From Impatiens glandulifera (lineage: Eukaryota > Streptophyta > Magnoliopsida > Ericales > Balsaminaceae), in assembly GCF_907164915.1 (NCBI RefSeq), contig NC_061863.1:47341382-47405381 (forward strand): a stretch of 64,000 nt of DNA, in the 5' to 3' direction. Positions 23,648 to 37,389 of this stretch are shown here, piece after piece (position 1 is the first letter of the stretch; each line of letters opens with the position of its first letter). The translations under genes were made by a program, and so were the position numbers. The notes beneath the pieces are model-generated. The model saw only the letters and a list, made by a program, of their open reading frames with translations. It was not told the origin of the DNA and did not search any database.

Positions 23648-25010
23648 TATCAAACAACTTTATTTATTTTTATTTAAAAATATCACCAATAATATATCAA
23701 TAAAATTATTAATAAAAGTAAAATTATTAATATATTTATAATTATTTATTAAAAAAATCATTAAAGAAGACAAATAATTAAATAAAATTGAATTTATTTT
23801 TATTTAAATATACCATAAATTAATTTTTAAATATATTGTTATATATATATATATTTAATATATAATTATATAAATTATAAAATTATTAATATTTATTAAT
23901 ATTTATTAAAAAATATAAAGTATAATTAAAAGGGTTGATTTTCACCTTCATAATTAATATGTATTAAATATTATTTTAAATATATAATTAAAAAAAGATT
24001 TTTGATATCTTATACCCAACCATTAACTTACATTTTTGTCTAACATAATTATCCAAATCACTCATATCGCTATCAATAATTTAGAATTAAGCATGATTAT
24101 ATATAGATATTAAATGATATTTCTCTCTTCATTCTTCATTCTTCATTCTTCATTCTAATAATAAGAAAATTGTTATATTCTTTAAAATTTACAACATAAG
24201 TATGTATGTAAGTATTGTTTTTATTTGTTTGGTAACATTTTAATATTACTAATTTTAAAATTATTTATTAAAGTTATGTTTATTCTTCTTCGATATCTAC
24301 AGTCTCTTATAAGTTTTTAATCGGGTAATGGGGTACTCATCGGGATGTTATAGAAAAAGAGATACCTGTTAGGGTTGGGGTCGGGTAGTAAAATAAAAAT
24401 TGGATTCAGGGATGGGTACTTCACTACCCAACCTATAGGTACATGCAGGGGCGGAGCCAAGTACAAGCCGGCCCGGGTAGCCTTAAACAACCTGTATGTG
24501 TTTTATCAATAACGACGGTAAATTACCGTCGTTATTGGTTATTTTCCGTCGCTAAAAGGCATTGATGACAGCAAACTATAAAACTAGCTTGGATAGATCT
24601 TTTTAATAAAAAATTAGTCCGGGTAGGTTTCAAATCCTGGCTCCGCCCTGGGTACATGTCATCCCTAGTTTTGGACGTATTTAAGTATTGTTTTTGAGAT
24701 TTACGTATTTTAATTTGTCGAAATTAGTTTGTGCGACTTAAAAAATGTGTAATATGAGGAAAATTTTGAGAAAATTTTATTAGAGATAGTGTTTTTTTTT
24801 TCAAAAAAAATCATAACGAACATAACTCTGTGTATAGTCTACCAATTTAAATGTATTTGTGTTTTAAATTAAGTATTTTTTTTAGATACATAAGTTTAAA
24901 AGTGCTAAATATTCAAAATAATATAATAAATTAATTAAAACAAATATATATTATGTGAAGTTAAAGTAAGGAGATAAACGTTCACTCGTTTATGTAAAAC
25001 TTAAGAGCAT
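23648..25010. repeat. Segmental duplication, copy 2, right part
   Basis: Matches about 16460-17680 in order, including the G-rich 'gttggggtcgggtagtaaaa' block. It contains the hAT MITE at 24446-24650, which copy 1 lacks. Confidence 0.8.
24446..24650. mobile_element. hAT-type MITE with perfect target duplication
   Basis: A 205-bp element. It starts caggggcggagccaag and ends, read on the other strand, cagggcggagccagga. Perfect 8-bp direct repeats ggtacatg flank it (24438-24445 and 24651-24658). 8-bp duplications and CAGGGGCGGA ends are hallmarks of hAT. The interior has a palindrome around 'aataacgacggtaaattaccgtcgttatt'. The paralogous sequence at about 17365-17385 is an empty site. Confidence 0.9.
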
Positions 25011-25649
25011 CTCCAACTGATACCCATACTCAAACAACTTTTTTTTCTATGATTGAGACTCAAACTCAAAATGGTTTTTCATCATTTTCCCTCTCTGGCA
25101 AAACGTATACTGTTCATAAATATCAAAAAAAAAAAAAAATCTTTTATTTCAACCCCTAAACTTAATTTAGGTATATTTTATACATTAAATTTATTTATAT
25201 AATTTTATTAATCTATATAATATTTTTTATATAATATAAATTTATAATAATGTTTAAAATTGATAATAATATTAAAAAAATTATAATAATGTTAAAAAAA
25301 ATATTTTTAACTTTGTATTTTGTAATTTTTGAATCATTAATGATTTTTTTAATTAATTTATAAACAAATTTAAAATAATGGAGTGATATTAAAATATTGT
25401 GGTGTAATTTATAACATTGTAAAATATATGAGGTGATATTAAAAAGTTATAAAAGTTGATCTAAGGAAGAATATTATAGGAATATTCTTTTAGGGTTTGA
25501 GAATGAATTTTTCGGTTGAAGAAGAATTACTGTTTGATGAGACATTTACACCAAAATGAGTTTGAAAATAAGTTTTTCGGTTGGAAATGGTCTAAATGAC
25601 TAAAATTATGATAGTTGATATGACATAATTCAAAATTCGAACATATCTA
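25010..25649. other. AT-rich spacer
   Basis: No gene seen. It contains a poly-A run near 25123 and phrases such as 'catctccaactgatacccatactc' that look like an old non-autonomous transposon end, but no boundaries can be set. Confidence 0.45.
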
Positions 25650-26107
25650 TCTATATATATAATGATGCTTAATTTTCAAAGTGTTTGGATTGTCGGGTCG
25701 ATAACTGTGGTTAATTTGAATATATATATGATAGTAAATGGATATTTGAATCGGATTGTGGGTTGACCCGTCCATAAACGATTAAAGTAAAATTAAAAAG
25801 GTTATAGGTATGTTTCGAATTTGCAACCTAACAAAAACAAGTACAACTTTTTAATAAACTTGGCTAATAAGACTTTATATTTTAAATTCAACACCAAATT
25901 TGATGAACGCGAGACATTTTAACAATATAAGTTAAATTTTTTAACTAACTAATCTATATATATACATATGTTCGAATTGTCGAGTCGAGAGTTATGGTTA
26001 ATTTGGATATATATGTGAAAATAAATTAAAAATACTATCACATTTTAACTGTAATTTTTTTTCTCAATTTTTATATAATTACTCATACAAATAAATTGAC
26101 TACATAG
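25650..26107 (+). mobile_element. Non-autonomous Helitron, copy A (degraded)
   Basis: Begins TC at 25650 (tctatatatataatgatgc) after an A. It contains a second 5'-terminus-like sequence at about 25952 and ends near 26107 with 'attactcatacaaataaatt..acatag', aligning to the hairpin and CTAG end of copy B but with the hairpin broken. No transposase gene. Confidence 0.7.
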
Positions 26108-26313
26108 TACTTTAATAAATGACAAAAGTTAGAGTGCCAAATAATATTTTTTCGAAATTTCTCAAATTGATTTTCTACATCATTATTTACTTATTTATGT
26201 ATTATAATATATTTCTAAAAGCCATTTCTGCGCGCCTATTAATTCTTAAAAATCATTTTGTAACAAGATATAGAAGAAAACGACAGCGTTTCAGAGTTCC
26301 TGAACTGTGATGG

Positions 26314-26810
26314 CGGTCAGTCCAGTCCAGTGTGATGATAAAGAAAGCTCGTCTGCTTGTTTGTTTAGTAATATATTTATTTCTATTAATAATACTTAAC
26401 AGTGCCCTGCTCCTGATCGATCTCAGTCGGTCTCTTCATCACTTCCATAGTTGGACTCCTCGAGGTATTTCCTTCTCTGACCACAGAATCGATTCACTGT
26501 TAAATGCTCTTTCTTTGCTGAATCTCTAACTAAAGCCTATAGTTTCGATTTTGTTCCTTAAATAGACGATTTTGAATATGGGTTTCACTAGATTCTCCGG
26601 GACATTAACTTCAAAGGCTCTACCTTGTTGATTACTTGTTCAAATTGTAGCCTTACATGCATTATTATGATTTATGACTTACTTAACTTGCTCTATGAAC
26701 TCTCTCTGCTCATTTCTTGACCTTTCCCTTCTCCGTTTACTACCCAGCTCCATGAACCCTTTCTGAATTGCCTGTCTTATTCTTTCAGGATTGAGGTTCG
26801 ATTTTTGGGT
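26314..26810 (+). promoter_or_regulatory. 5' leader of the GT47 gene with a probable leader intron
   Basis: A likely leader exon ends at about 26464 (ctcgag|gtattt) and an intron ends at about 26788 (tctttcag), leaving a short leader before the ATG at 26811. This is inferred from splice signals only. Confidence 0.4.
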
Positions 26811-29243
26811 ATGGAGTTTCCCATCCAAATCTGCAGATTGTTTCAAACTGAGAAAAGAAAATGGTTACTTGTAGTTGGTTTGGTGTCTATTACTCATATT
26901 TTTTGTCAATTTCTCCTTCTTCCTTACGGGAACAGTCTAAGATCTCTGTTACCATCTACTGATGAGTCCTCCAAGCCACGTTCAGATGATCGTCAGTACT
27001 TTTCACACCCAGCATCTTCCAATCTTTCCCATAGTACTTCATATTTGATTAACAATGTAGTCAATAAGAGTGATGTTCATTATTTGGTTGGAGAACAGAC
27101 AAGAAATCTCGATGAAGATTCGTTAATTACGAAATTGGTTGTTGTTGATGAAGACATCTCCGAGCTTGAGAACATTGAGGATTACATTTCCGTTAAGGAA
27201 ATTTCCAATGAAGCTCAACCAAACCTGGAAACCCATGAAAAATCAGGAGAGATTATGCTTGAATTGAATTCAACTACTTCCGCTCCATATCCACCAGTCA
27301 ATTTTAATGAAAGTTCTTCGAAAACTAAAGTTTCTACAGGAAAGAGGAAGATGAAGTCTGAGATGCCACCCAAGACTGTTATGCCCATTGATGAGATGAA
27401 CCAGCTATTGGTTAGGCATCGTCGTTCTTCTCGGGCAATGGTGATTAACAACTTTTCGTGTTTCTACAGATTGACTTGACTCAAATCTCAATCATGTAAC
27501 AATTTGTTCTTGCTGGATTGCAGAAACCGCGTTGGTCATCTCCACTTGACAAGGAAATCCTAGCTGCAAAATCACAAATTGAGAATGCTCCTCCTGCAGG
27601 GAAGAACAATAGAGAACTTTATGCTCCTCTTTTCAGGAATGTTTCTATGTTTAAGAGGTGAGTTTCATCAATATGATCAATGTGGATTTGCTATGTTTAA
27701 ACTACAAATCAACCTAACAATGAAATTCCTCGCATTTAACAGGAGTTACGAATTGATGGAACGCACACTAAAGGTTTATGTCTATCGAGAAGGTGAGAAA
27801 CCGATATTTCACCAGCCTATTCTCAAAGGTTTGTACGCTTCGGAAGGATGGTTTATGAAACTAATGGAGAGAAACAATCGTTTCGTTGTAAAGGATCCTA
27901 GGAAAGCTCATTTGTTTTATATGCCGTTTAGTTCGAGGATGTTAGAACATACCTTGTATGTTCGCAATTCTCATGACCGCACGAATCTACGCCAATATCT
28001 CAAGCTTTATTCAGAAACTATCGCCTCTAAGTACCGTTTCTGGAATAGGACTGGCGGAGCCGATCATTTTCTTGTCGCTTGTCACGATTGGGTATGTTAC
28101 CAGATACATAAACAAAAAAAAAGTGTTTATTTCATCTAGTGTTATTTGAATAAGTAAGGATTATTTTCACATAAACTTGTTTAATGTAGGTTATTTGGAT
28201 AGAGAGGTATAAATATATTAATGAGAAAGTATATGACCTTGTTTGATGTTTAGTTATTTCAAAATAACCTTTTTTGGTGAGTATTATTGAGAATTGGTTA
28301 TTGGGTAAGATGATATTACATGTATAAATATATTAATGAGAAAATATATATGAACATGTTTCATGTTGAGTTCTTGGACAACCTTTTTCAGTGTTGGTAG
28401 TGAGTTATTTGAGATTAACTTCCAATAACATAGATAGAAACTAGGCTATAATAACTTTTTAAATTGAGGGTCTTTTTAATTGTGATTGATTAACAGATTG
28501 TTGATTGAATAATGTGTTTTCAAATAACGCCCATATCCTTATGTTCATTGAAGTTTTTATTCTTTATTTTGCAGGCACCTTATGAAACAAGGCACCACAT
28601 GGAACATTGCCTGAAAGCCCTATGCAATGCGGACGTAACCGCAGGTTTCAAAATAGGTCGAGATGTCTCCCTACCCGAAACATACGTAAGATCAGCGAGA
28701 AATCCCCTAAGAGATCTTGGGGGCTACCCTCCTTCCAAGAGAGACATTCTGGCATTCTACGCAGGCAACATGCATGGTTACTTAAGAACAATTTTGCTAG
28801 AAAAATGGAAGGACCGAGACCCCGAAATGAAAATCCTCGGTCCCATGCCCCCAGGTGTAGCCAGCAAGATGAATTACATTCAGCACATGAAGACTAGCAA
28901 GTACTGTATCTGCCCTAAGGGCTACGAGGTCAACAGCCCGAGAGTTGTAGAAGCCATATTTTACGAATGTGTACCCGTAATCATATCCGACAATTTCGTG
29001 CCCCCTTTTTTCGAGGTGTTGGATTGGAATGCATTCTCTGTTATTGTAGCAGAGAAAGATATAGAAAAGTTGAAAGAGATATTGGTATCCATACCAGAAA
29101 AGAGATATTTAGAGCTGCAATTGGGAGTGAGGAAAGTTCAGCAGCATTTCCTTTGGCATCCAAAACCATTGAAGTATGATTTGTTTCACATGACACTTCA
29201 CTCCATTTGGTACAACAGAGTTTTTCAAATGAAACCAAGATGA
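26811..29243 (+). CDS. Exostosin-family (GT47) type II membrane glycosyltransferase
   Basis: Coding exons 26811-27440, 27524-27657, 27743-28091 and 28575-29243 join in phase to 593 residues. A membrane anchor at residues ~18-38 (KWLLVVGLVSITHIFCQFLL) follows a short basic N-terminus, the type II Golgi topology. A variable stem (~40-200) leads to KPRWSSPLDKEILAAKSQIE and then the exostosin fold: YELMERTLKVYVYREGEKPI, GLYASEGWFMKLME, DPRKAHLFYMPFSSRMLE, ADHFLVACHDW, then LAFYAGNMHGYLR, SKYCICPKGYEVNSPRVVEA and CVPVIISDNFVPPF. These blocks mark plant GT47 proteins (At5g03795/At3g07620-like), probably acting on cell-wall polysaccharide in the Golgi; the sugar donor and acceptor cannot be told. 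Intron 3 (483 bp) contains an imperfect repeated stretch (ataaatatattaatgagaaa). Confidence 0.93.
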
Positions 29244-32200
29244 TCTTGAAATCATCAGCCCAACTGAATCTAACTTTGTACATAAAGCTTTCTTGTGCAT
29301 GTTTTTCTTTAGTTATTTCTGTCTTGCAGTTTATGTTTTATGTTTCAGATCTAAAGTTGGAGTTGGATCTGATTTTTATCTAGAAAATATTTATAAATTC
29401 TTTTAAATCATTTTTTTTTTGAATTATATCTAATTCTAATGTTCCTGAATAATACTGTTTTAGAAGATAGATTTAATTTTCATAAATTGGTAATTTGTTC
29501 TTTTTTAAATTCATATTTGTCTCTAAAACTTGTTTAAATAAATATAAATTGACCATCATGGCCCAATTTGTAAATGGAAAGCCCAGGAAAAATTTAATCC
29601 ATAAACACATCTTTATTACAAATTAAGCTGTGGCTGACAGGCCTTGCCACTTGAAAAAATTTAAAGGTAACCCTATAAGTGGGTGAGTTCTAAAGTTTAT
29701 TAAACTAATTAAGCCAGTCTTTTAAATTGTAATGATTATACATAATGATATGATTAAAACACTAATATTATTATTATTATTCAACTTGCTAATTAAGTTG
29801 GAGGTCTATATGATTATTTTAGAGATTTGATTGATTTAGTGTTAAATAAATAAGAAAATATAAAATTAGATAAGGTGTCCGGCCCGTTGAGAACAGTTTA
29901 ACATAAGAAATTAAAGTCACGTATTCGATTTTTGTCGAAAACGCTTTAGATAGAAGTGTACTACGTTTGAAGGTTAGGTTATTTCTTCTTATCAACAAAA
30001 TTTTGAAAAAGTACACAAATCATGATTATCTCCATCTATGTTAATATATATATTAACTTATTTGCTATTTATATAACCACACTTTTAATACCAAATTGAG
30101 GAGAGTTGAACTTTGAATTGTATTTAAGACTATTGGTTTAGAAAAATATTTTTAGTCATTTGAGGATTTGTTTTAAACGAACAAAATGTCAATTATCTTA
30201 TTTTGACGTGACATTTTTTATGACATAATGAAATGTTATTTAGATTAAAAAATAAATTATTTATTTACTTCGCAACTTTCCTTTCCCAACCTACATTCTC
30301 AATTTCGACATTCATCGTTATGCAACATTTGTCGCATCCATGCTATATTATATAGCAAGAAGAAGTAGAAATTTTTTAGATTAAAAAATACAATTCATCC
30401 TTAAAAGAAAATAGCAAAAATACACTAGTGAAGTTTATATAGTCAGGATAAATAAAAGAAATGAGTAAAAATAATAAATGCTAACACCTCCGATCTCTAT
30501 TTTAGATTAGGTTAAACTCTAAATCAAGAGAAAAGTAGATACCCATCTACTCTAAAATGGAAATACTAATTACATAAAGCACAATTAGACAGACTTACAA
30601 AGAAAGATGTAAAGGCAAAGAGGACTAGCAAGTAAATGGTTCCAAGAAAGAGACGCATACAATTTGCATAGCGTGTTAGAAACTAACGTATAGAAGACCA
30701 ATTAGACCGGTTTATAGAGAAACTATTATCGACCAATTCACCGGAGTTTTAAGGTTTTAATGTTTGTGTTATTATGAGTCATTAATTCCTCCTCGATGAT
30801 TATAAATGTTGGTAATATTTTTGAAGTTGTAACCAACTTATAAATCTAACATAATTAATCGTTGTTGATGTGTTTTCAGTACAATCATTTTAGCGAGTTT
30901 TGCAAAATAAAATGATTTTATCCTCGGAAAACAAACTTAGTATAGAAAACGCACTTTATAATATAGGTATGGTAAAGAAAAATAAAAAGAGTAATAATAA
31001 ATGCTAAGACCAGATTAAATATGGGAGGTATATTACCTTACCTAGTATGTAGTATAGTGTAGTGCAATAGTATAAAACATTGAATTTAATAGGTCTCACA
31101 TGATCTGGTAGACATTATAATTAAGTCCTGTCATTCTCAAACCAATGGACGTAAATATTCTGCAACTGTAGTGTAGGACGTTTATGCTTCAACTCTAAAA
31201 TGAAAGACACATAGGCCCATTCAAATTACAAACTCCTTTCGATACATAGTTCCATTTTCACTTAAATTGCATGTTCGCTCTAAACTGTCCCAAACCTACC
31301 GTCGCCATGATTGACGACAACTCTTTCACATCACGAGTTTAATATCACATCAAACTTCAAGATCACCTAGCTAGTTAGTTAACCTAAAAACTTGATCCAG
31401 ATCGATTCATTCATTTTTCAACTTGTTTCCTTGTGCATGGTTTCTTAGCTTTTAATTCTTTGTTCAATGGGTAATTAAGAGAATAGTACTTTTCAATTAT
31501 GTTTTGAAACTTTTTCCATGTTATTTTGGAGGGATCGTTTAAATTTAGGATCCTACTTATTCGAGATGGATTAGCTTTGGATTGCCCATGTTATACTACA
31601 TGTCCATGGCTCTTTAGGTATCATGGATAAGTTATCGTGTAAGATGACATAAGCTACGTCGAATAATTAGGTTACATTATTTGAGAGTTCAAATAATAAC
31701 AAAAACACTGTTTGATTTGCTACTGACTTCTCCATTCATTGAGGAGATGTAGATTGAGGAAGACTTCACCTATTGAAAAAAGGCAACTTAAAAGGTTGAA
31801 AAGGTTTGGATCATGCACGGTCATTAGTGTTCTAATTGATAACAAGGAGAATAACACATTTCTTGAACAATCTTATCGTGAGGGTGGACGACATGTATGC
31901 ATTATGAACTATGTTCAGCCATAGGGATCGAAGAACATATTTGAATGGTAAACTCGTATCTATGATAGATATAAAATTAGGGTCAGCTCAATTCAGCATA
32001 TGCATTTGCGTATATAAGAGAGCCACGTAAAAATAAAAATGTGTGTTAAGTTGTAAACTGTAACTTATAGTCATTAATAAACTTATATAGATAATAACTA
32101 TTCAACTAAGCTAAGTTAATTTTGTTAATTTTTACATTAAACTATTATACATCTCTATATTCTCTTTAAAAGAAATAAAAATTGCATAAGAACCCTCATG

Positions 32201-33794
32201 AATATCCAACATTCGGGCCAGACCTTGTACATAGTATAATTCATTGATATATAGTGTCCCGAACCTAATGTTTCCACTATTTAATTCTCGGCAAACTAAG
32301 GATAATGAATATGAAAATGAGAAGCGATTCAATAGAAAACCACTACTAATCAAAAAAGAACATCTACATACTTGAAGAGGAGATTTGATGGCTCAAAAAT
32401 CCAATATATAGGCTAAGATGATGCAGATGACTATAATAGCCCAAAAATATGTTGCACATGTGAAGAATTTTCAACTTATAGTGAATTTGATTTCTTATGT
32501 ATGACCTTGATAATGAGATTATTGACATTGTTTTGATGTCTATTTTGTTTTCTTCTTTGAGTGGAATGTCATTTTGCATGTTTTTTTTGTTTTTTTTTTA
32601 TAATAGGCCACCATATATAGGTCAAGAGTATACATTAACCTAATATTTAATTAATTATATATTAGATTACATGTGTTAATTAATATAATACAATATTATT
32701 ATATATTCTTAATATAACTTAAAATATAATAACAAATAGACCACCTTCAACTAAACTACTAAATAATTAATCAACTAGGCTGTTAAAATTTGTAATTAAT
32801 TATTATTATTATAAATATTATAGATGAAAAGAAAATGTGTTATAGGTTGTTGGAGAAGTATAGAAAGCATTGGGCCAGTGACCATTAATCTCTCTTATCT
32901 CTCATATATATGTTATAACTACCACTGTCGGAATTCGGACGCATTTATTTATTATTATTGATCTGTATTATGTATATATATTTTTTTTTAAATTGCAATT
33001 GATTTGACAATAGAGTTGGTTACAATATTATTTATTTACCTACCATGAAGACGGTGATTGCAGTAGTAAAAAGCATTCAATGAGACGGGTAAAAATAAAA
33101 ATAAAAATAAAAGAAGGCAAATGATTAATGAATTTAAAGCTTTGTCAGATTCTAGTACTACTCCATAGTCTATACATACAGTTCAATATAAATATATTGA
33201 GCTGCAAATTAAGGGAACAAATAATCAAACAACTTCAATGTGATGCGACCGTTTCATATATATATACATCTATTTACTATTCATTTGTTACTTTAGACTT
33301 TATTTCGTTTAAAATGTTTTAAATGAGAGTGAAAGGATTGATTCATATTAATGTTTTATATTTAAAAAATAAATAAAGACAGACTTAAGATTTAAGTGAC
33401 AAATTAAGTTGTAACTCATTTTAGCAAAGAATTGATCAATATGTGTTTTACTTGAAATTCTATGTGTAATATTTAACTGTGTTTTGATTACCTAATTGTA
33501 ACATTAAATAAATATATATACAAAGAGAGAGGGAATATACAATATTCATTAATGAGTGGTGCAGATGAAATTGGGCCATGGGGCTATTATGAAATGGTTG
33601 TACCATCTTTTTCTGCTCACCAATGTGACCTTTAATTTCAACCATTCATAAACTCATACTATGGGATATGATAGTTTGATTACTCAATAAGTTTAATATA
33701 GTAGTAAGGTAGAAGCTACAGTTGAAAATATACTCCCTAAATTTATTTTTATATAAAATTTATTCGAAAGCAAAATATACCTAGTTTGCGGTCA
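29244..33794. other. AT-rich intergenic region downstream of GT47 gene
   Basis: No gene can be supported. A 61-codon open stretch at 31739-31924 (LRKTSPIEKRQLKRLKRFGS) is basic but matches no family I recognise and has no splice context. The rest is simple AT-rich sequence. Confidence 0.5.
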
Positions 33795-33930
33795 CTAATT
33801 TGATTTAACGACAGAAAAATAATCAATAACGACGGTATTTCTTTTTGTCATTATTAATGAAATTTACATACAAAATATTTTGAGATACCCGAACTACAGT
33901 TTGGTAGCCTTTTACATAGATCCACCCTTG
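33795..33930 (-). mobile_element. Old relative of the 24.4-kb hAT MITE
   Basis: Read on the minus strand it begins caagggtggatctatgtaaa and has gctacc...cgggta in the same place as the 24446 element. On the plus strand 'aataacgacggta' is shared with that MITE's interior. Ends are degraded and no target duplication was found. Confidence 0.45.
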
Positions 33931-36900
33931 ATGGTAGTAAATAAGTTATCATTAATGAATAAAATTAAACATATTTAAATATTTTAGTAAATAAGTTGTA
34001 ACTAATAAATCGATTTCAGAAAGTACTTTGAGTTTAAGCGGGGTCATAGCGGTGAAGTGTCGTACTAGTTCTCATTTATTATTTTTAAAAAAAAGTTATA
34101 ACTAAAAAAAATATACACCTATCAAACACATTCAATATTAGCATTTTTAATAACCTGAAAACATATACATTTACAAAATAAATTGAACCAAACTAGCCAA
34201 TATATGGGCTATGATTTATTTGTTTATTTGTATTTTGTTGCAATCATGTATTTAGGGCCAGTTTGATTCAGTTTATTCATTAAAAGCTTAATTGTTTCAG
34301 CTTATTTTTTTATTTGTTTCATATTATTTAACTTATTCGATTCGTCTTAATTATTAAACGCTTAAATAGATTTGATAGTATTCAACTTATTCAAAACATT
34401 AATGTTGTGACATGTGTGTTTGATACACATAATTGTTTCAGCTTATTTTTTTATTTTTAAATATTATTTAATTTATTCATTAAACGTTAAAATATTTGTT
34501 ATTCTAGCAAATTACGTAATTGCGAATTATTTAAGTTTATAAGTTGTATCAAACTAGACCAACTATATATATATTCATACATACATGATTGTGGTTTTTA
34601 ATTATTATTTTGAGAAATCGTAACATACTATATATACAGATGTGTCTGATTGAAATTACTGTCCTCAGTGTCACGTCTAACTGACTCAATCTATTATTCA
34701 TTATGGCTAGTGGATCGGTAAAATTTGTATGGTTATATTTGAATGTGATAATTGGAATTAGAAATAAAGGTAAAATTTTAATTTTCTGAAAATTTAAATT
34801 AACTACAACTTTTTTATTTTATTAGTGTAGGAAGATAGCTGAAAATTTAAATTATTTTTTTTAATACCATTTTTTATTATTTGAACCACCTTCTAGCAGG
34901 TTGAACTTAATTGTAATATGATTATTATATTTGGAGAAATTGTATATCATTACAATTTTAATGGGAACATTATTAAAATAAAATATTAAAATTTAATAAA
35001 TTATAAACATTTATTTTGTTTTTCTAAGAATTATAATTTTGACCAAATATTTATTTTATTAAAAAACAAAAAGTACAAAACATAAAACAACCTAAACAAA
35101 CAAAAGTGAATAATATATATGACTTTTGGTTGCCTAGATTAGATTTGAAATGTTACATTTTTTTTAATTCATTTTAAAAAGTCGGTGAAATTGATTGGGA
35201 ATTTAATTGTTATTTAAAAAACTTACGAGCTTGATTAACATATTGGATAATATGTTTGTTTTATATTTTTTTTCTCGTTACATAATTTGTCGATATGATT
35301 AAACAATTTTTTTTTTATATATTTTGAAATCTTTACCGATTATTGGTAAAGCCCTACTATATAAAGAACAATATTTCACAACAATTTGTTTACGAAGTTA
35401 CTAGACTTTTAGCAGATATTTTTTGCCATTTTATATTAAAACAAAATCAAAACAAAATTATTATTAGAGATCCTCGTCTTATTCAAATCTTACCCATGTT
35501 TGTAATATCTTGACTAAACTAAGCTTTGGTCGGATGTTCCGTTCATTTCATTATTATTATTTTTTATAATGTTTTTGATAGATAAGACATTTTGATGTAG
35601 TCATATATATTAAATAATCATATTTTGTCCAAATTTCCCAAATTAACAGTAAATTTTTATCACAATTAATTATATTCTTTCTCCTAATCGCATCTTAAAT
35701 TAATTTAATATAGGATTTAGAATATGGGCAACACGCTCATATTGATCAATGATACAAATATTTGTATGGCCAAAAATAAAATTGCATGGCCATTCAAATA
35801 AATGAATTGTTTTGACAGCTCACATTACCTATATTATATAACATCGTAATTAATGCACCACATACATTACCAAATTAATTCACGTGTTACATTTTATTAT
35901 AATTATTGTTATTATTAAATCATCATACATTAATTACATGCATTCAATTATTTTATTTTCATGAAAAATAACAATCCTTGAGAAAAATAACTATGGGTAG
36001 AGTTTCTGTCATACATAATTATTTTGTATTCATTTTATTTTTATTTACATTAAACATTTCCGCATTATATATATCAATGAAATATGAGTCTTGGTCATTT
36101 ATTTCTTTATTTAAAGTGATTTTTTATTCTATTTCTTATGTTTTTTTTAAGACTCTAGAAGTAGTTAGGAAATCACAAATCAGTTTTTGAGAAGAAAAAG
36201 AAAGTTGATATTGATTCTCCCGATTTCACTAGTTTTTTTTTCTTGATGATTGCAAATATTTGTGATCTTATTTCGTGATATTAGAATTGTTTTCCTAATA
36301 ACTTAAAGACAAATTAATTTTTAACTTAAACTATAATTCAATAGCATCAAAGTTTTAATAGGTCCGGCCAAAGATAAAAACTTTGTGATATTTTTTAATG
36401 GGTTTTATTAGGTTATTTTTACGATTGTATAGATTAACAAAATGTTATTTTATCATTTTCAAAAAGAAACTATGAATCACAAACTATAAAAGACGTCGTG
36501 GAATTTACTTTGTGCGGTTTTCTATTTATTATTGTGGAAAAAAATTCAAGTACAAGACGCGATTGATGGGAAGCATGAACCTTGTAATCTCTTATATGCA
36601 TCACAAAATATTAGGGTATGTTAGGACCCATTTGAATAAAATAATGCTTCATTTAATTTATAAGTGGCCTACCTTCAAGATTTTTGCACCAGCAAGTAGC
36701 AAGGATATCAACCTCCTTAATCTTATAGCCCCCACAGCCTAACCTACAAAATTACATATTCATTTTTTATTTTAAAGATGGTTAATTTTACAACATATAG
36801 TTAGTTAAGTATACAACCTATAGTACTCTTAATATCCCAATCTTGTTCTGTTTCGTAAATTTTCGTATTCTTCTCGTTAGTGTAACAATGAATTTGGAGA

Positions 36901-37358
36901 AACCTTGTAGAACATTTTAAACTTTTTTTTATAATTCTAAATAAATGCATAATGGGAAACAAATTCATTACTAATGTAAAAACAACACTCAAATCTTTGT
37001 TTTAATTTGAGGTTCTCGAATGAGATCAATCAAATCAATATGAAGTTGGAGACATTTAATGTGGTTGAGCTTTATTTATTTAATTAACATTCTCTTTATG
37101 CTTGAATCTAATATTTCTTGATTTTATTTTACTCAAAGTTGAGTTTTTATGCTCTTAGTTTGAATATTTTATTATGTGATTTTATCAAGATTGATTTCTT
37201 TAAACTAGATAATATTCTTAATGGAATGAACTTATCTTTGATTTATTATTTACAAGTAATGATAAATGTCGAAAATTGTTGTAAAAATCTAATATGATAG
37301 AATTTTTTTCAAAATTCCATTCATCATCTCATTGAATGACATGTATCATTATTCTTCT

Positions 37359-37389
<31 letters not shown>

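Noticed and set aside
26805..26810. Start two codons upstream in the GT47 gene
   Set aside because: The codon at 26805 is TTG. ATG 26811 is the first in frame and is followed directly by the membrane anchor region.
31739..31924. 61-codon basic open frame
   Set aside because: No recognisable family, splice or promoter context; expected by chance in this length of sequence.
36512..36742. 76-codon open frame as a small gene
   Set aside because: No family match, weak start context and AT-rich surroundings with no splice partners.
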